Of a DNA stretch of 10,136 nt, positions 1 through 6,058 are shown in pieces (within the stretch, counting starts at the first letter, position 1; every line of letters begins with the position of its first letter). This DNA is from Bacteroidota bacterium (GTDB lineage Bacteria; Bacteroidota; Bacteroidia; Sphingobacteriales; Sphingobacteriaceae), in assembly GCA_013286985.1 (NCBI GenBank), contig JABDEQ010000074.1, positions 1,477 through 11,612 of the forward strand. The letters run 5' to 3'. The notes under the pieces are model-generated. The model made no database searches. It worked only from the letters and a program-made list of their open reading frames with translations, and had not been told where the DNA came from. Made by a program: the position numbers and the translations under genes.

Positions 1-131
1 ATCCGTTTGAAGGACAGCTACATACCGGTAAAATGATGCGCGCCCTATTAAATAAGGTATACAACCTTGGCGCTGGAAAGATTGGTGGAGTTGTTTTGAA
101 TTCGGAATGCGGAATGAGGGTTAGTGTCTGA
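1..131 (+). pseudogene. Inverted fragment of the neighbouring FAD oxidoreductase gene, cut by the window edge
   Basis: Bases 1-72 are the exact reverse complement of 911-982, inside the oxidoreductase gene at 360-1496. Read on the plus strand they encode the same residues as about 172-195 of that protein (NPFEGQLHTG, then KMMRALLNKVYNLG). After base 72 the similarity stops abruptly; the frame runs on through unrelated sequence (AGKIGGVVLNSECG and a few more residues) to a TGA at 129-131. If the copy extends left of the window, it would be a 5' gene piece truncated at about residue 195 and lacking the C-terminal half of the enzyme. Perfect identity means a recent event, ongoing gene conversion, or a chimeric assembly join. 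The left boundary cannot be seen. Confidence 0.55.
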
Positions 132-341
132 ACGAGGGTTTTTTACACACCGTCTTGTCATCCCGATGAAAGAGGGATCTTCTGCAAGCGACGAACATGT
201 AGCAGACCTTATCCGGCGTAGAAGATGTTTCACTCCGTTCAACATGACAAAAAGAGGATGATTGGATTGAAAGATCCTGCTGATCTTTTAATCCTAAAAA
301 TCCTGGTTCAGACATTGGCGCTTACCCAATTCCGCATTCGA
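98..341. repeat. Composite intergenic palindromic repeat region
   Basis: Two outer arms face each other. GAATGCGGAAT at 105-115 is matched by its reverse complement at 329-339, and GTCTGAAC at 126-133 by GTTCAGAC at 306-313, with diverged sequence between the paired blocks. A further copy of TTCCGCATTC at 352-361 runs into the stop codon of the oxidoreductase gene. Inside the arms sits a smaller imperfect palindrome (156-249). The stretch at 256-313, ending in TCCTGGTTCAGAC, also has the look of a widespread intergenic repeat. Open frames across this region are short and read through the palindromes, so they are not treated as genes. Confidence 0.6.
156..249. repeat. REP/MITE-like hairpin element with TGTCAT ends
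   Basis: The element starts TGTCAT (156-161) and ends ATGACA (244-249), a perfect terminal inverted repeat. It also contains ATCTTCT (178-184) on the left and its complement AGAAGAT (230-236) on the right, at similar distances from the ends. The single strand can therefore fold into a long interrupted hairpin. I recall intergenic repeats of this kind (TGTCAT, then GAACGGAGTGAAACATCTTCT) being frequent in Sphingobacteriaceae and relatives. It encodes nothing recognisable and would need a transposase or RAYT-like protein supplied from elsewhere. Confidence 0.6.
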
Positions 342-359
342 CATTTCTGACTTCCGCAT

Positions 360-1496
360 TCACAAAGCCAGCTTCGCTACTTCTTCGCCAACCAGGCTAC
401 CCATGGCTACGCCCATGCCGTTGCAGCGCACGGCGCAAAATATATTGGGTTCAAGCTGTTTTACAATGGGGCTAATGTCATCGCCAAAACCCATAATACC
501 GCTCCACCAGTAGTCAATTTCAACATCCTGCCCGGGTAAAATCATTTCCTTTAAATAATGGGTTAGTTTAGCTTTTACCACTTCGGTATGGCCAAATTCC
601 CAGGTTTCTTCGCTATTAAAATCAATGTTGCGGCCACCGCCAAAAAGTATGCGGTTATCAATATTGCGGAAATAGTAATAACCCTCGTCAAAGTGATAAG
701 TGCCTTTTAACTTTAGGTTAGGGATGGGTTTGGTTACCAATACTTGTCCCCTGCCCGGCACTACCTTCAACTCCGGAAACAGTTGATTGGCAAAAGCATT
801 GGTTGCCAGTATTACTTTGCCTGCTGTAAAATTCCCTTGTGAGGTGTAAAGAGAAATATGTGTTGCCTCTTTTTCAATTTTTTGTATTTCGCAGCCATTT
901 AAAACCAGCACGCCAAGGTTGTATACCTTATTTAATAGGGCGCGCATCATTTTACCGGTATGTAGCTGTCCTTCAAACGGATTATAAATCATCCGGCTTA
1001 CGCCCTTAAATCCAAATGCTGCTATTTTGGCATTAGCAACTGCATAAATGTCGGGTTGTCCTATCGCATTTTTCAGTAAGTTATTGATGTAAGGAATTTG
1101 TTCAATGCGCTCATCGCCCATGGCAACTTCATCATCCATAAATAACTCATAGCCGCCATGCTGATGGTAGTCAATATTAGCATCTCCCAAATTTTCGCGT
1201 AACCTTTGCAGGCCGCGCCATTTATAATTAACCAGGCGGGCAACTTCTTCTTCGGGCGCTTCCTGCAAATAGGCAACTTGCTCTGACACAGTGCCAAAGC
1301 AGGCAAATCCGGCATTTTTAGTACTGGCGCCGGTGGGTAAAAAGCCGCGCTCCAATACCAGCACTTTTAAGCCGGGCTGCTGTTGTTTTAAATGCAGCGC
1401 CGCACTCAAGCCAACAATTCCGCTGCCTATAATAATGATATCCGCATTATCAATAAATGCGGTGCGCTCCCAGTACGAAAATGTGTTTGCTGCCAA
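360..1496 (-). CDS. FAD-dependent oxidoreductase, DAO/DadA-like family
   Basis: Probable soluble flavoenzyme of 378 residues oxidising an amine or amino-acid-like substrate; the substrate cannot be read from sequence. The N-terminal dinucleotide-binding fold shows IIIGSGIVGL (residues 21-30, GxGxxG) with the ribose-binding glutamate in LVLERG (E50). STKNAGFACFG (58-68) is a flavin-contact stretch, and the C-terminal GMGVAMGSLVGEEVA is the usual FAD-closing glycine-rich end. Length fits the family. The start appears to be TTG at 1494-1496: no ATG lies before the Rossmann motif, an in-frame stop sits four codons upstream, and the N-terminal SYWERTAF resembles the SYWE opening I recall in Bacteroidota homologues. 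A short inner piece (911-982) is duplicated in inverse orientation at 1-72. The 3' end overlaps an intergenic repeat, and the gene is divergent from the YugP peptidase. Confidence 0.88.
   Translation of the reverse strand: MAANTFSYWERTAFIDNADIIIIGSGIVGLSAALHLKQQQPGLKVLVLERGFLPTGASTKNAGFACFGTVSEQVAYLQEAPEEEVARLVNYKWRGLQRLRENLGDANIDYHQHGGYELFMDDEVAMGDERIEQIPYINNLLKNAIGQPDIYAVANAKIAAFGFKGVSRMIYNPFEGQLHTGKMMRALLNKVYNLGVLVLNGCEIQKIEKEATHISLYTSQGNFTAGKVILATNAFANQLFPELKVVPGRGQVLVTKPIPNLKLKGTYHFDEGYYYFRNIDNRILFGGGRNIDFNSEETWEFGHTEVVKAKLTHYLKEMILPGQDVEIDYWWSGIMGFGDDISPIVKQLEPNIFCAVRCNGMGVAMGSLVGEEVAKLAL
911..982 (-). repeat. Arm of a 72-base perfect inverted repeat
   Basis: This piece of the oxidoreductase gene (about residues 172-195) is identical, in reverse complement, to bases 1-72. 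The two arms are 838 bases apart. Identity ends sharply at 911, where the intact gene continues with TGCTGG and the other copy with CTGGAAAG. The other end may continue beyond the left window edge. Confidence 0.95.
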
Positions 1497-1563
1497 CTTG
1501 ATCTGCTATTTAACGGAATGCTTTTTGTTTTAAACTAAATGTCCCACATCTGTAGCCCCTCAT

Positions 1564-1571
1564 CAAAAATA
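1564..1571 (-). promoter_or_regulatory. Possible Bacteroidota -7 element for the oxidoreductase gene
   Basis: The minus strand reads TATTTTTG, a full match to TAnnTTTG, about 67 bases before the proposed TTG start. No convincing TTTG -33 box is found at the expected distance, so this is a weak call. Confidence 0.3.
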
Positions 1572-1626
1572 TAGAATTAAATGTGATTTGGCTTCAGACT
1601 ACAGACTTAAAACTCAATACTAAAAC

Positions 1627-2355
1627 ATGAATCATTTATCATTTATAACAGCATACATCAATAGCGGCTCGGCCTGGTTGTTGATGATTGTAATTGCCAT
1701 ACTGAGCTTTATTGTACAATGGCGCTTTAAAAGCAAGTTCAAAACCTATTCGGAAATTCCGTTGCTATCAGGCCTTTCCGGTCAGGAAGTTGCCGAACGA
1801 ATGCTGCGCGACAACGGTATTTATGATGTACAGGTAATTTCTGTTGAAGGGCAACTTACCGATCATTACAATCCCGAAACAAAAACAGTTAACCTGAGTC
1901 CCGATGTATATTATAGCCGTAGTGTGGCATCAGCCGCCGTTGCCGCGCACGAATGCGGACACGCGGTACAACATGCAAAAGCCTATGCCTGGTTAAGCTT
2001 CCGCTCGGCCATGGTTCCGGCTATTAACGTGGCATCAACCTTAACCCAATGGACCTTATTTATTGGGGTGATGTTACTGTTCTTTACCCATAACCCGCTG
2101 GTGCTGGCCATTGGCGTAGCAGCATTGGCATTGGTTACCACCTTCAGTTTTATAACGCTGCCGGTTGAGTTTGATGCCAGCCTCCGTGCATTGGCCTGGT
2201 TAAATAACAATTATACCATAATGCAAACCCGCGAAGAGCACGAACAGGCAAAAGATGCCTTATGGTGGGCCGCCATGACTTATGTAGTTGCCGCCCTGAG
2301 CGCATTAGCTACATTATTATATTATGCTTCGTTTTTGCTTAACAGGCGAAACTAA
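1627..2355 (+). CDS. YugP-type neutral zinc metallopeptidase (Zn_peptidase_2), membrane-anchored
   Basis: Membrane protein of 242 residues. A first hydrophobic helix spans residues 16-30, followed by a soluble part containing the zinc-binding HExxH motif in AAHECGHAVQHA (H108, E109, H112). Then come hydrophobic segments at about 141-177 and a C-terminal helix at 212-237. LPVEFDAS (178-185) carries acidic residues (E181, D183) that could give the third zinc ligand; this is inferred from the layout of gluzincin-type membrane proteases. Length and order match the YugP family, annotated as zinc metallopeptidase with unknown substrate. The ATG at 1627 leaves a sensible N-terminal anchor. The gene stands alone, is divergent from the oxidoreductase, and ends at a strong terminator. 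Confidence 0.9.
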   Translation: MNHLSFITAYINSGSAWLLMIVIAILSFIVQWRFKSKFKTYSEIPLLSGLSGQEVAERMLRDNGIYDVQVISVEGQLTDHYNPETKTVNLSPDVYYSRSVASAAVAAHECGHAVQHAKAYAWLSFRSAMVPAINVASTLTQWTLFIGVMLLFFTHNPLVLAIGVAALALVTTFSFITLPVEFDASLRALAWLNNNYTIMQTREEHEQAKDALWWAAMTYVVAALSALATLLYYASFLLNRRN

Positions 2356-2377
2356 GGTTGAATCAGAATTTATATAA

Positions 2378-2416
2378 AAGGCCGTAGCCGGTTCATCGGC
2401 TACGGCCTTATTTTTT
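2378..2416. terminator. Bidirectional intrinsic terminator
   Basis: A 13-base perfect stem, AAGGCCGTAGCCG (2378-2390) with CGGCTACGGCCTT (2397-2409), encloses a 6-base loop. T6 follows at 2411-2416 on the plus strand, and the minus strand continues with a TTTTATA tract. It lies between the convergent YugP peptidase and AidA/PixA-like genes and can serve both. Confidence 0.92.
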
Positions 2417-2422
2417 ACCGGT

Positions 2423-3001
2423 TTATTTTTTGCTCTTCGATTCGTCTGTTGGCTGTCCATTGTCTGGCTGCAAATAATCAAGATAAATAATAGGACTCCA
2501 TTTAAAGTAGCCGATGGTTTGTCCATTTTTATTATCTACCAGCGTGAAAAATATCCCATCTTCCAGGGCTGCCGTTGGTAATTCAGTATATCTCAAAACC
2601 GTGCTTACGTGGTTCAAGAATTTTGTAGGTTTTTTAACAGGTGGATTGCCCGTAGCCAGGTAGGTTTTTACCGTTTTGCATGAGTAAAACGAAATACCGG
2701 TTGCCGATGCTTCGGCTGTACCATTATAGAGGTAGGCTGTTTGATTGTGGTTATTATCTATCGTAGTAATAGCCCATCTGATGGTACCCCCTCTTTCGGC
2801 ATTGACACGTAATTCCGGTCGGTCTCCGGAATTATCTATGATAGTACCAAATGGTGTGATCATCATTATATAAACACCTGTAGTGCTGTATATGCCTAAC
2901 GGTGTAGGTGAATCCGCCGAGCCGGCTAAAAGTGCACCATCAGTAGCTTGCGCGGCCAGTTGTGATCCATCAACCACAATTAATATATCAATTGTTGCCA
3001 T
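2423..3001 (-). CDS. AidA/PixA-type inclusion body family protein (distal copy)
   Basis: Predicted cytoplasmic protein of 192 residues with no signal peptide. The N-terminus MATIDILIVVDG and the C-terminal NGQTIGYFKWSPII match the ends typical of the PixA/AidA family (Xenorhabdus crystalline inclusion protein PixA; Ralstonia AidA). Its molecular activity is unknown. It is clearly paralogous to the gene directly upstream. Shared blocks include VYIxMIxP (43-50), WAITTxDNNxxQTxYLY (76-92) and YLATGNPPxxxPTKFxNxVSTV (114-135). It differs by having a cysteine (C108), a rearranged region at 136-150, and an extra polar tail (about 174-192) ending ESKSKK. It lies 89 bases downstream of its paralogue, across a terminator-like hairpin. 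No promoter motif was found in that gap. Confidence 0.8.
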   Translation of the reverse strand: MATIDILIVVDGSQLAAQATDGALLAGSADSPTPLGIYSTTGVYIMMITPFGTIIDNSGDRPELRVNAERGGTIRWAITTIDNNHNQTAYLYNGTAEASATGISFYSCKTVKTYLATGNPPVKKPTKFLNHVSTVLRYTELPTAALEDGIFFTLVDNKNGQTIGYFKWSPIIYLDYLQPDNGQPTDESKSKK

Positions 3002-3025
3002 AGTGTGGTTTTTTTATCGTCCTTA

Positions 3026-3064
3026 AAAATTAAAGGCCGTACAGGTAAACCCGCAGCGGCCTTT
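3026..3064 (-). terminator. Hairpin terminator between the two AidA/PixA paralogues
   Basis: AAAGGCCG (3032-3039) pairs with CGGCCTTT (3057-3064) around a 17-base loop. On the minus strand it is followed by AATTTTTAAGG, giving a short T-tract. It sits just after the stop of the upstream paralogue. The long loop and short T-run suggest partial rather than complete termination. Confidence 0.65.
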
Positions 3065-3090
3065 GTTTTTAGAGTGATGTTTTTAAACGT

Positions 3091-3624
3091 TTAATTAACG
3101 TTGATAAACGGATCCCATAAAAAGTAGCCTATGATGCTACCGTTGGAATTGTTTACCAGTGTAAATGACAAAGTGTACTGGATGGTTACACCAATCTGCA
3201 GGATGGTTCCGGAAACGGTACTCACCTGGTTAATAAATTTCGTAGGGGTGCTTGCCGGCGGATTACCGGTAGCCAAATAAGCATACGCTTGTCCGCTGGC
3301 ATATGACAAAGGCGTATTAATGGCCCCCGCCGGATTAAAAGATGAGCCATACAAATACACTGTTTGATCAAAATTATTATCAAACGTGGTGATGGCCCAT
3401 TCTACAGTATCGCCGCCATTTGCGCTGATCTGTAATTCTGATTGTCCCTGGGTGCCGTTGCTGATAGAACTGTTAGGAGCAATCATTGCGATGTAAACAT
3501 TTGATGAGCCATAAGAGCCCAAATTTGTTGGTGAGCCTGCTGAGCCTGGTGAGATGCTGCCATCTTTTACCTGTTGAGCCAGCGTTGCACCGTCAACTGC
3601 GATTAAGACATTAATTGTTGCCAT
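3091..3624 (-). CDS. AidA/PixA-type inclusion body family protein (proximal copy)
   Basis: Predicted cytoplasmic protein of 177 residues, close to the usual family length. It starts MATINVLIAVDG and ends NGSIIGYFLWDPFINVN; GYFxWDPxI is the most recognisable family signature. The middle contains WAITTFDNNFDQTVYLYG (76-93) and YLATGNPPASTPTKFINQVSTV (116-137). It has no cysteine, no signal peptide and no membrane segment. Relatives form inclusion bodies or respond to quorum signals in Proteobacteria; whether this copy does so is not shown by sequence. It is first of a tandem pair and ends at a hairpin before the second copy. The ATG at 3624 lies at the conserved N-terminus, with only A-rich sequence before it. 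Confidence 0.85.
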   Translation of the reverse strand: MATINVLIAVDGATLAQQVKDGSISPGSAGSPTNLGSYGSSNVYIAMIAPNSSISNGTQGQSELQISANGGDTVEWAITTFDNNFDQTVYLYGSSFNPAGAINTPLSYASGQAYAYLATGNPPASTPTKFINQVSTVSGTILQIGVTIQYTLSFTLVNNSNGSIIGYFLWDPFINVN

Positions 3625-4071
3625 GGTTTAGATTTTTTTGGTTTCTCCTACTCATAAGGCTTTTCAGAATTTCGCCCCTGCTGTAATCGCCACGCAGGCA
3701 GGCCCGTTTTTTTCCGTGGTAGCTGATCTCCACGTTTCTTAAGTATTTTTTAGGTGTACAAGTCCAATTAAATATTTATCAGGTTTTAATATGCAGGCCC
3801 ATTAATAATTAACCTCCGCTTTAATTATTAACCATTAATTACAACGCAAGTTAGCTGGGCAAAATAAATTTCGGCAGAGTGAAAACACCCATTTTGGAGG
3901 GGTTTTATAAGGGGGATACAAACAAGGTATAAATACGGTATTGGGCCGTTTATTTAACGGGGATGTAATTAGAGCGGCAAAAGAGAGCGATTGTTTACGA
4001 CAAGGATTTAGCAATCCGGCAACAGTATCAGGTATTTTATTGCCGGCAGCAGATTTACTTATCTCTTGAGT
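3625..4071. other. 447-base stretch without a recognisable gene
   Basis: This is the upstream region of the AidA/PixA-like gene at 3091-3624 and lies downstream of the META lipoprotein gene. I see no open frame of useful length and no full TAnnTTTG element on the minus strand. It does hold an AT-rich perfect inverted repeat (3802-3831), a bulged hairpin AAAACACCC/GGGGTTTT (3882-3906), and a CCGGCAA/TTGCCGG pair (4016-4046) near the end of the lipoprotein gene. A promoter for the proximal AidA/PixA gene should lie here, and a small RNA cannot be excluded. Confidence 0.5.
3802..3831. promoter_or_regulatory. AT-rich inverted repeat, possible operator
   Basis: TTAATAATTAA (3802-3812) and TTAATTATTAA (3821-3831) are exact reverse complements separated by 8 bases. 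The site lies about 180 bases upstream of the proximal AidA/PixA start. The symmetry would suit a dimeric regulator, but AT-rich sequence also forms such repeats by chance, and no binding protein is known. Confidence 0.3.
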
Positions 4072-4506
4072 TTATTTCTTTACAAAACGCATTACGGCAA
4101 TATCGCCCGATATAAAAGTCAGCATATTATCGCCGCTTAGCGCCCAACGGTTTACTTTCTTTAGCGTTTCTATGAATACATTTTCACCATTGCCCGGGCA
4201 CATCATCCACGTCATGGCCATTGGTTGGGTAAAGTCTATTTTGTTGCCATCAATCTTTAGCGGGCCATTAAAATTATTACAGCCGGTATTCCCAAACACT
4301 TTATTATTGGCTATATCGAACTGAATAACAGGCTTCTTGGCCGAATATAAGCTATCGAAAGAAGCACCGGGACTTAAAATATAATTAAGCTCCCAACTAC
4401 CCTCCAGTTTTGAAGCATCTGCCGCGGCGGCAGATACCGTTTTAGCACTATGGCATGCAAGCAATAAACCACAGCTTACTAATACAGCAAAAAATATACT
4501 TTTCAT
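4072..4506 (-). CDS. META-domain lipoprotein (HslJ-like)
   Basis: Exported lipoprotein of 144 residues. A hydrophobic signal (residues 4-17) ends in the lipobox LLAC with C18 as the predicted lipidated cysteine. An Ala/Ser-rich linker follows, then one META domain from about residue 34 to the end: LEGSWELNYI (34-43), the hallmark GNTGCNNFNGPLKIDG (72-87), MTWMMCPGNGENVFIETL (98-115) and the closing VMRFVKK. C76 and C103 occur at positions where META domains often carry a cysteine pair. Relatives include the E. coli outer-membrane lipoprotein HslJ; the biochemical role is not established. The gene is divergent from the first YXWGXW-repeat gene, with 249 bases between their starts. Confidence 0.85.
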   Translation of the reverse strand: MKSIFFAVLVSCGLLLACHSAKTVSAAAADASKLEGSWELNYILSPGASFDSLYSAKKPVIQFDIANNKVFGNTGCNNFNGPLKIDGNKIDFTQPMAMTWMMCPGNGENVFIETLKKVNRWALSGDNMLTFISGDIAVMRFVKK

Positions 4507-4755
4507 AATAGATTAATTTTTTAAACAAATACGCTTAACTGATCAATAGTTAATTGGGGGAGTACCAGTGGAGAGCAACAATCAAGGTACTAAAACATTA
4601 AGCAAAAAACGAAAAATGCCCTTTATATCATACACTTTTTACTTAAATAAACGCTAAACAACCTGCTGTTTGCTTTGGATTTGTTACAATGCCCCGCATT
4701 GGCGTTTTGGCTTTATAATTGATTTAACCCTTAATATATTCAAAATACATCTATC

Positions 4756-5874
4756 ATGAAAAAAATAAAAATATTGGTTTTAGCGTGTGCTCTATGTTTT
4801 GGAGTATCCGCTGCATTTGCGCAGGTAAGCGTAGGTATATCGGTAGGCATAGCCCCTCCGGCTTTACCTGTTTATGTTCAACCGGCATGCCCTGTTGATG
4901 GCTACTTATGGCAGCCCGGCTATTGGGCCTATGATCCATCAGATGGTTATTACTGGGTACCGGGCGTATGGGTTGCCCCACCTAATCCCGGCTTATACTG
5001 GACTCCTTCTTACTGGGGTTATGAAGGTGGCTCTTACGGTTTCCACGTTGGTTATTGGGGCCCGCAAGTAGGTTTTTATGGCGGTATTAATTATGGCTAT
5101 GGTTACGGTGGCGTAGGTTTTTATGGCGGCGGATGGTCAGGCGGTCATTTCCGTTATAATACAGCAGTAGTAAATGTTAACAGAACCGTGGTTCATAACA
5201 CTTATGTAAACCGCTCCGTTATTGTAAATAATAACAACCGTACCAGCTTTAATGGCCCGGGTGGCGTAAACCGTCGTCCAAATGCGCAGGAACAATCTGC
5301 AATGAGGGAACGTCACGTTCAACCTACTTCGCAGCAGCTTTCGCATCAGCAGGCAGCGAGCCATAACAGAAGCCAGTTTGCATCTGTAAATCATGGCAAG
5401 CCTGCAGCTGCCGCAATGAACAAGGTTAATGGTAAATCATTTAATACAACCGGCAGAACAGTAAGTGCAGCTACCATGCAACGTAACAATGCTTCCGCGG
5501 CTGCCCGTCAGGCAAATGTGAATCATAACAATGCCGCCCGTCCGGTTAATCACCAGGCTGCTGCAAAACCACAAACGCGTACCAATAACGTGCAGGCTAA
5601 TCATCAGGCAGCTCGTCCGGCGCAACAACAACATGCCGCCGTTCAACATGCACAAGCCCGCCCGCAGCAACACGTTCAGCAACAACAACATGCCGCTGTT
5701 CAGCACACACAGGCAGCTCCGGTACAACGTTCACAACCGGCACAACATGCGGCACCTCAGCCAAGGCCTCAGCAGGCCCGTATGCAGGAGCCACAACATG
5801 CTCCACAGCCACAACAACAACATGCACAGGCCAGGCCTCAGCAACAGCACAGTGGTGGCGAAAAACATAAATAA
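4756..5874 (+). CDS. Exported YXWGXW-repeat protein with His/Gln-rich tail (copy 1)
   Basis: Secreted or envelope protein of 372 residues with a typical signal peptide (positive start, hydrophobic core 5-20, likely cleavage AFA|QV after residue 22). The mature N-terminus holds aromatic WxPGxW-type repeats, GYLWQPGYWAYD, GYYWVPGVWVAP and LYWTPSYWGYE (49-90), then a Gly/Tyr-rich stretch (94-131) and an Asn/Val-rich stretch (133-170). The segment 171-230 (SHQQAAS, RSQFASVN, PAAAAMN) is also conserved in the second copy. From about residue 250 the chain is low complexity, rich in His, Gln, Ala and Pro, ending GGEKHK. The function is unknown; the family is annotated only by its repeat. A His-rich tail could bind metal or surfaces, which is speculation. 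The gene has its own terminator. Confidence 0.85.
   Translation: MKKIKILVLACALCFGVSAAFAQVSVGISVGIAPPALPVYVQPACPVDGYLWQPGYWAYDPSDGYYWVPGVWVAPPNPGLYWTPSYWGYEGGSYGFHVGYWGPQVGFYGGINYGYGYGGVGFYGGGWSGGHFRYNTAVVNVNRTVVHNTYVNRSVIVNNNNRTSFNGPGGVNRRPNAQEQSAMRERHVQPTSQQLSHQQAASHNRSQFASVNHGKPAAAAMNKVNGKSFNTTGRTVSAATMQRNNASAAARQANVNHNNAARPVNHQAAAKPQTRTNNVQANHQAARPAQQQHAAVQHAQARPQQHVQQQQHAAVQHTQAAPVQRSQPAQHAAPQPRPQQARMQEPQHAPQPQQQHAQARPQQQHSGGEKHK
5623..5715 (+). repeat. Imperfect repeated units in the His/Gln tail of copy 1
   Basis: The unit QQQHAAVQHAQA (residues 290-301, bases 5623-5658) recurs as QQQHAAVQHTQA (residues 309-320, bases 5680-5715), 57 bases apart. The CAA/CAG-rich DNA around them is a plausible site for slippage and length change between strains. 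Confidence 0.7.
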
Positions 5875-5895
5875 TTATAAAATAACAACAACGGC

Positions 5896-5931
5896 AAACC
5901 CGCTTTATTCTTAAAGCGGGTTTCTTGTTTT
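5896..5931 (+). terminator. Intrinsic terminator after YXWGXW copy 1
   Basis: A perfect 12-base stem, AAACCCGCTTTA (5896-5907) with TAAAGCGGGTTT (5912-5923), closes a 4-base loop and is followed by the T-rich run CTTGTTTTTA. It separates the two YXWGXW genes into independent transcripts. Confidence 0.93.
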
Positions 5932-6003
5932 TAGGGCGATGGTTATCCTCCCCGTGTCATTACATCATTAGAATTACATTAAATTTTCACTTTTTCACAT
6001 CAT

Positions 6004-6027
6004 TAATTAAACTTTACCGTTTAATTA
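6004..6027. promoter_or_regulatory. AT-rich inverted repeat upstream of YXWGXW copy 2
   Basis: TAATTAAAC (6004-6012) and GTTTAATTA (6019-6027) are exact reverse complements around a 6-base spacer, about 32 bases before the start codon. It could be an operator or a 5'-UTR hairpin. No clear TAnnTTTG element was found in this gap, so the promoter itself is unplaced. Confidence 0.3.
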
Positions 6028-6058
6028 GCCTCATATACGGTATTAATTAAAACATAAA

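Noticed and set aside
48..315. Two overlapping short open frames (48-245 and 121-315) on the minus strand
   Set aside because: Both read across the palindromic repeat and the inverted gene fragment; they have no family resemblance.
98..341. CRISPR array
   Set aside because: The repeats are inverted and nested, not regularly spaced direct repeats with unique spacers, and no cas gene is present.
5613..5865. Tandem repeat array as a mobile or CRISPR-like element
   Set aside because: The periodicity is codon-based and irregular, and lies inside an intact reading frame encoding a His/Gln-rich tail.
5137..5914. Several frames overlapping YXWGXW copy 1 on both strands (for example 5531-5914 plus, 5597-5827 minus)
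   Set aside because: They are by-products of the CAA/CAG/CAT-rich repeat DNA; the exported protein in the main frame has a signal peptide and clear family core.
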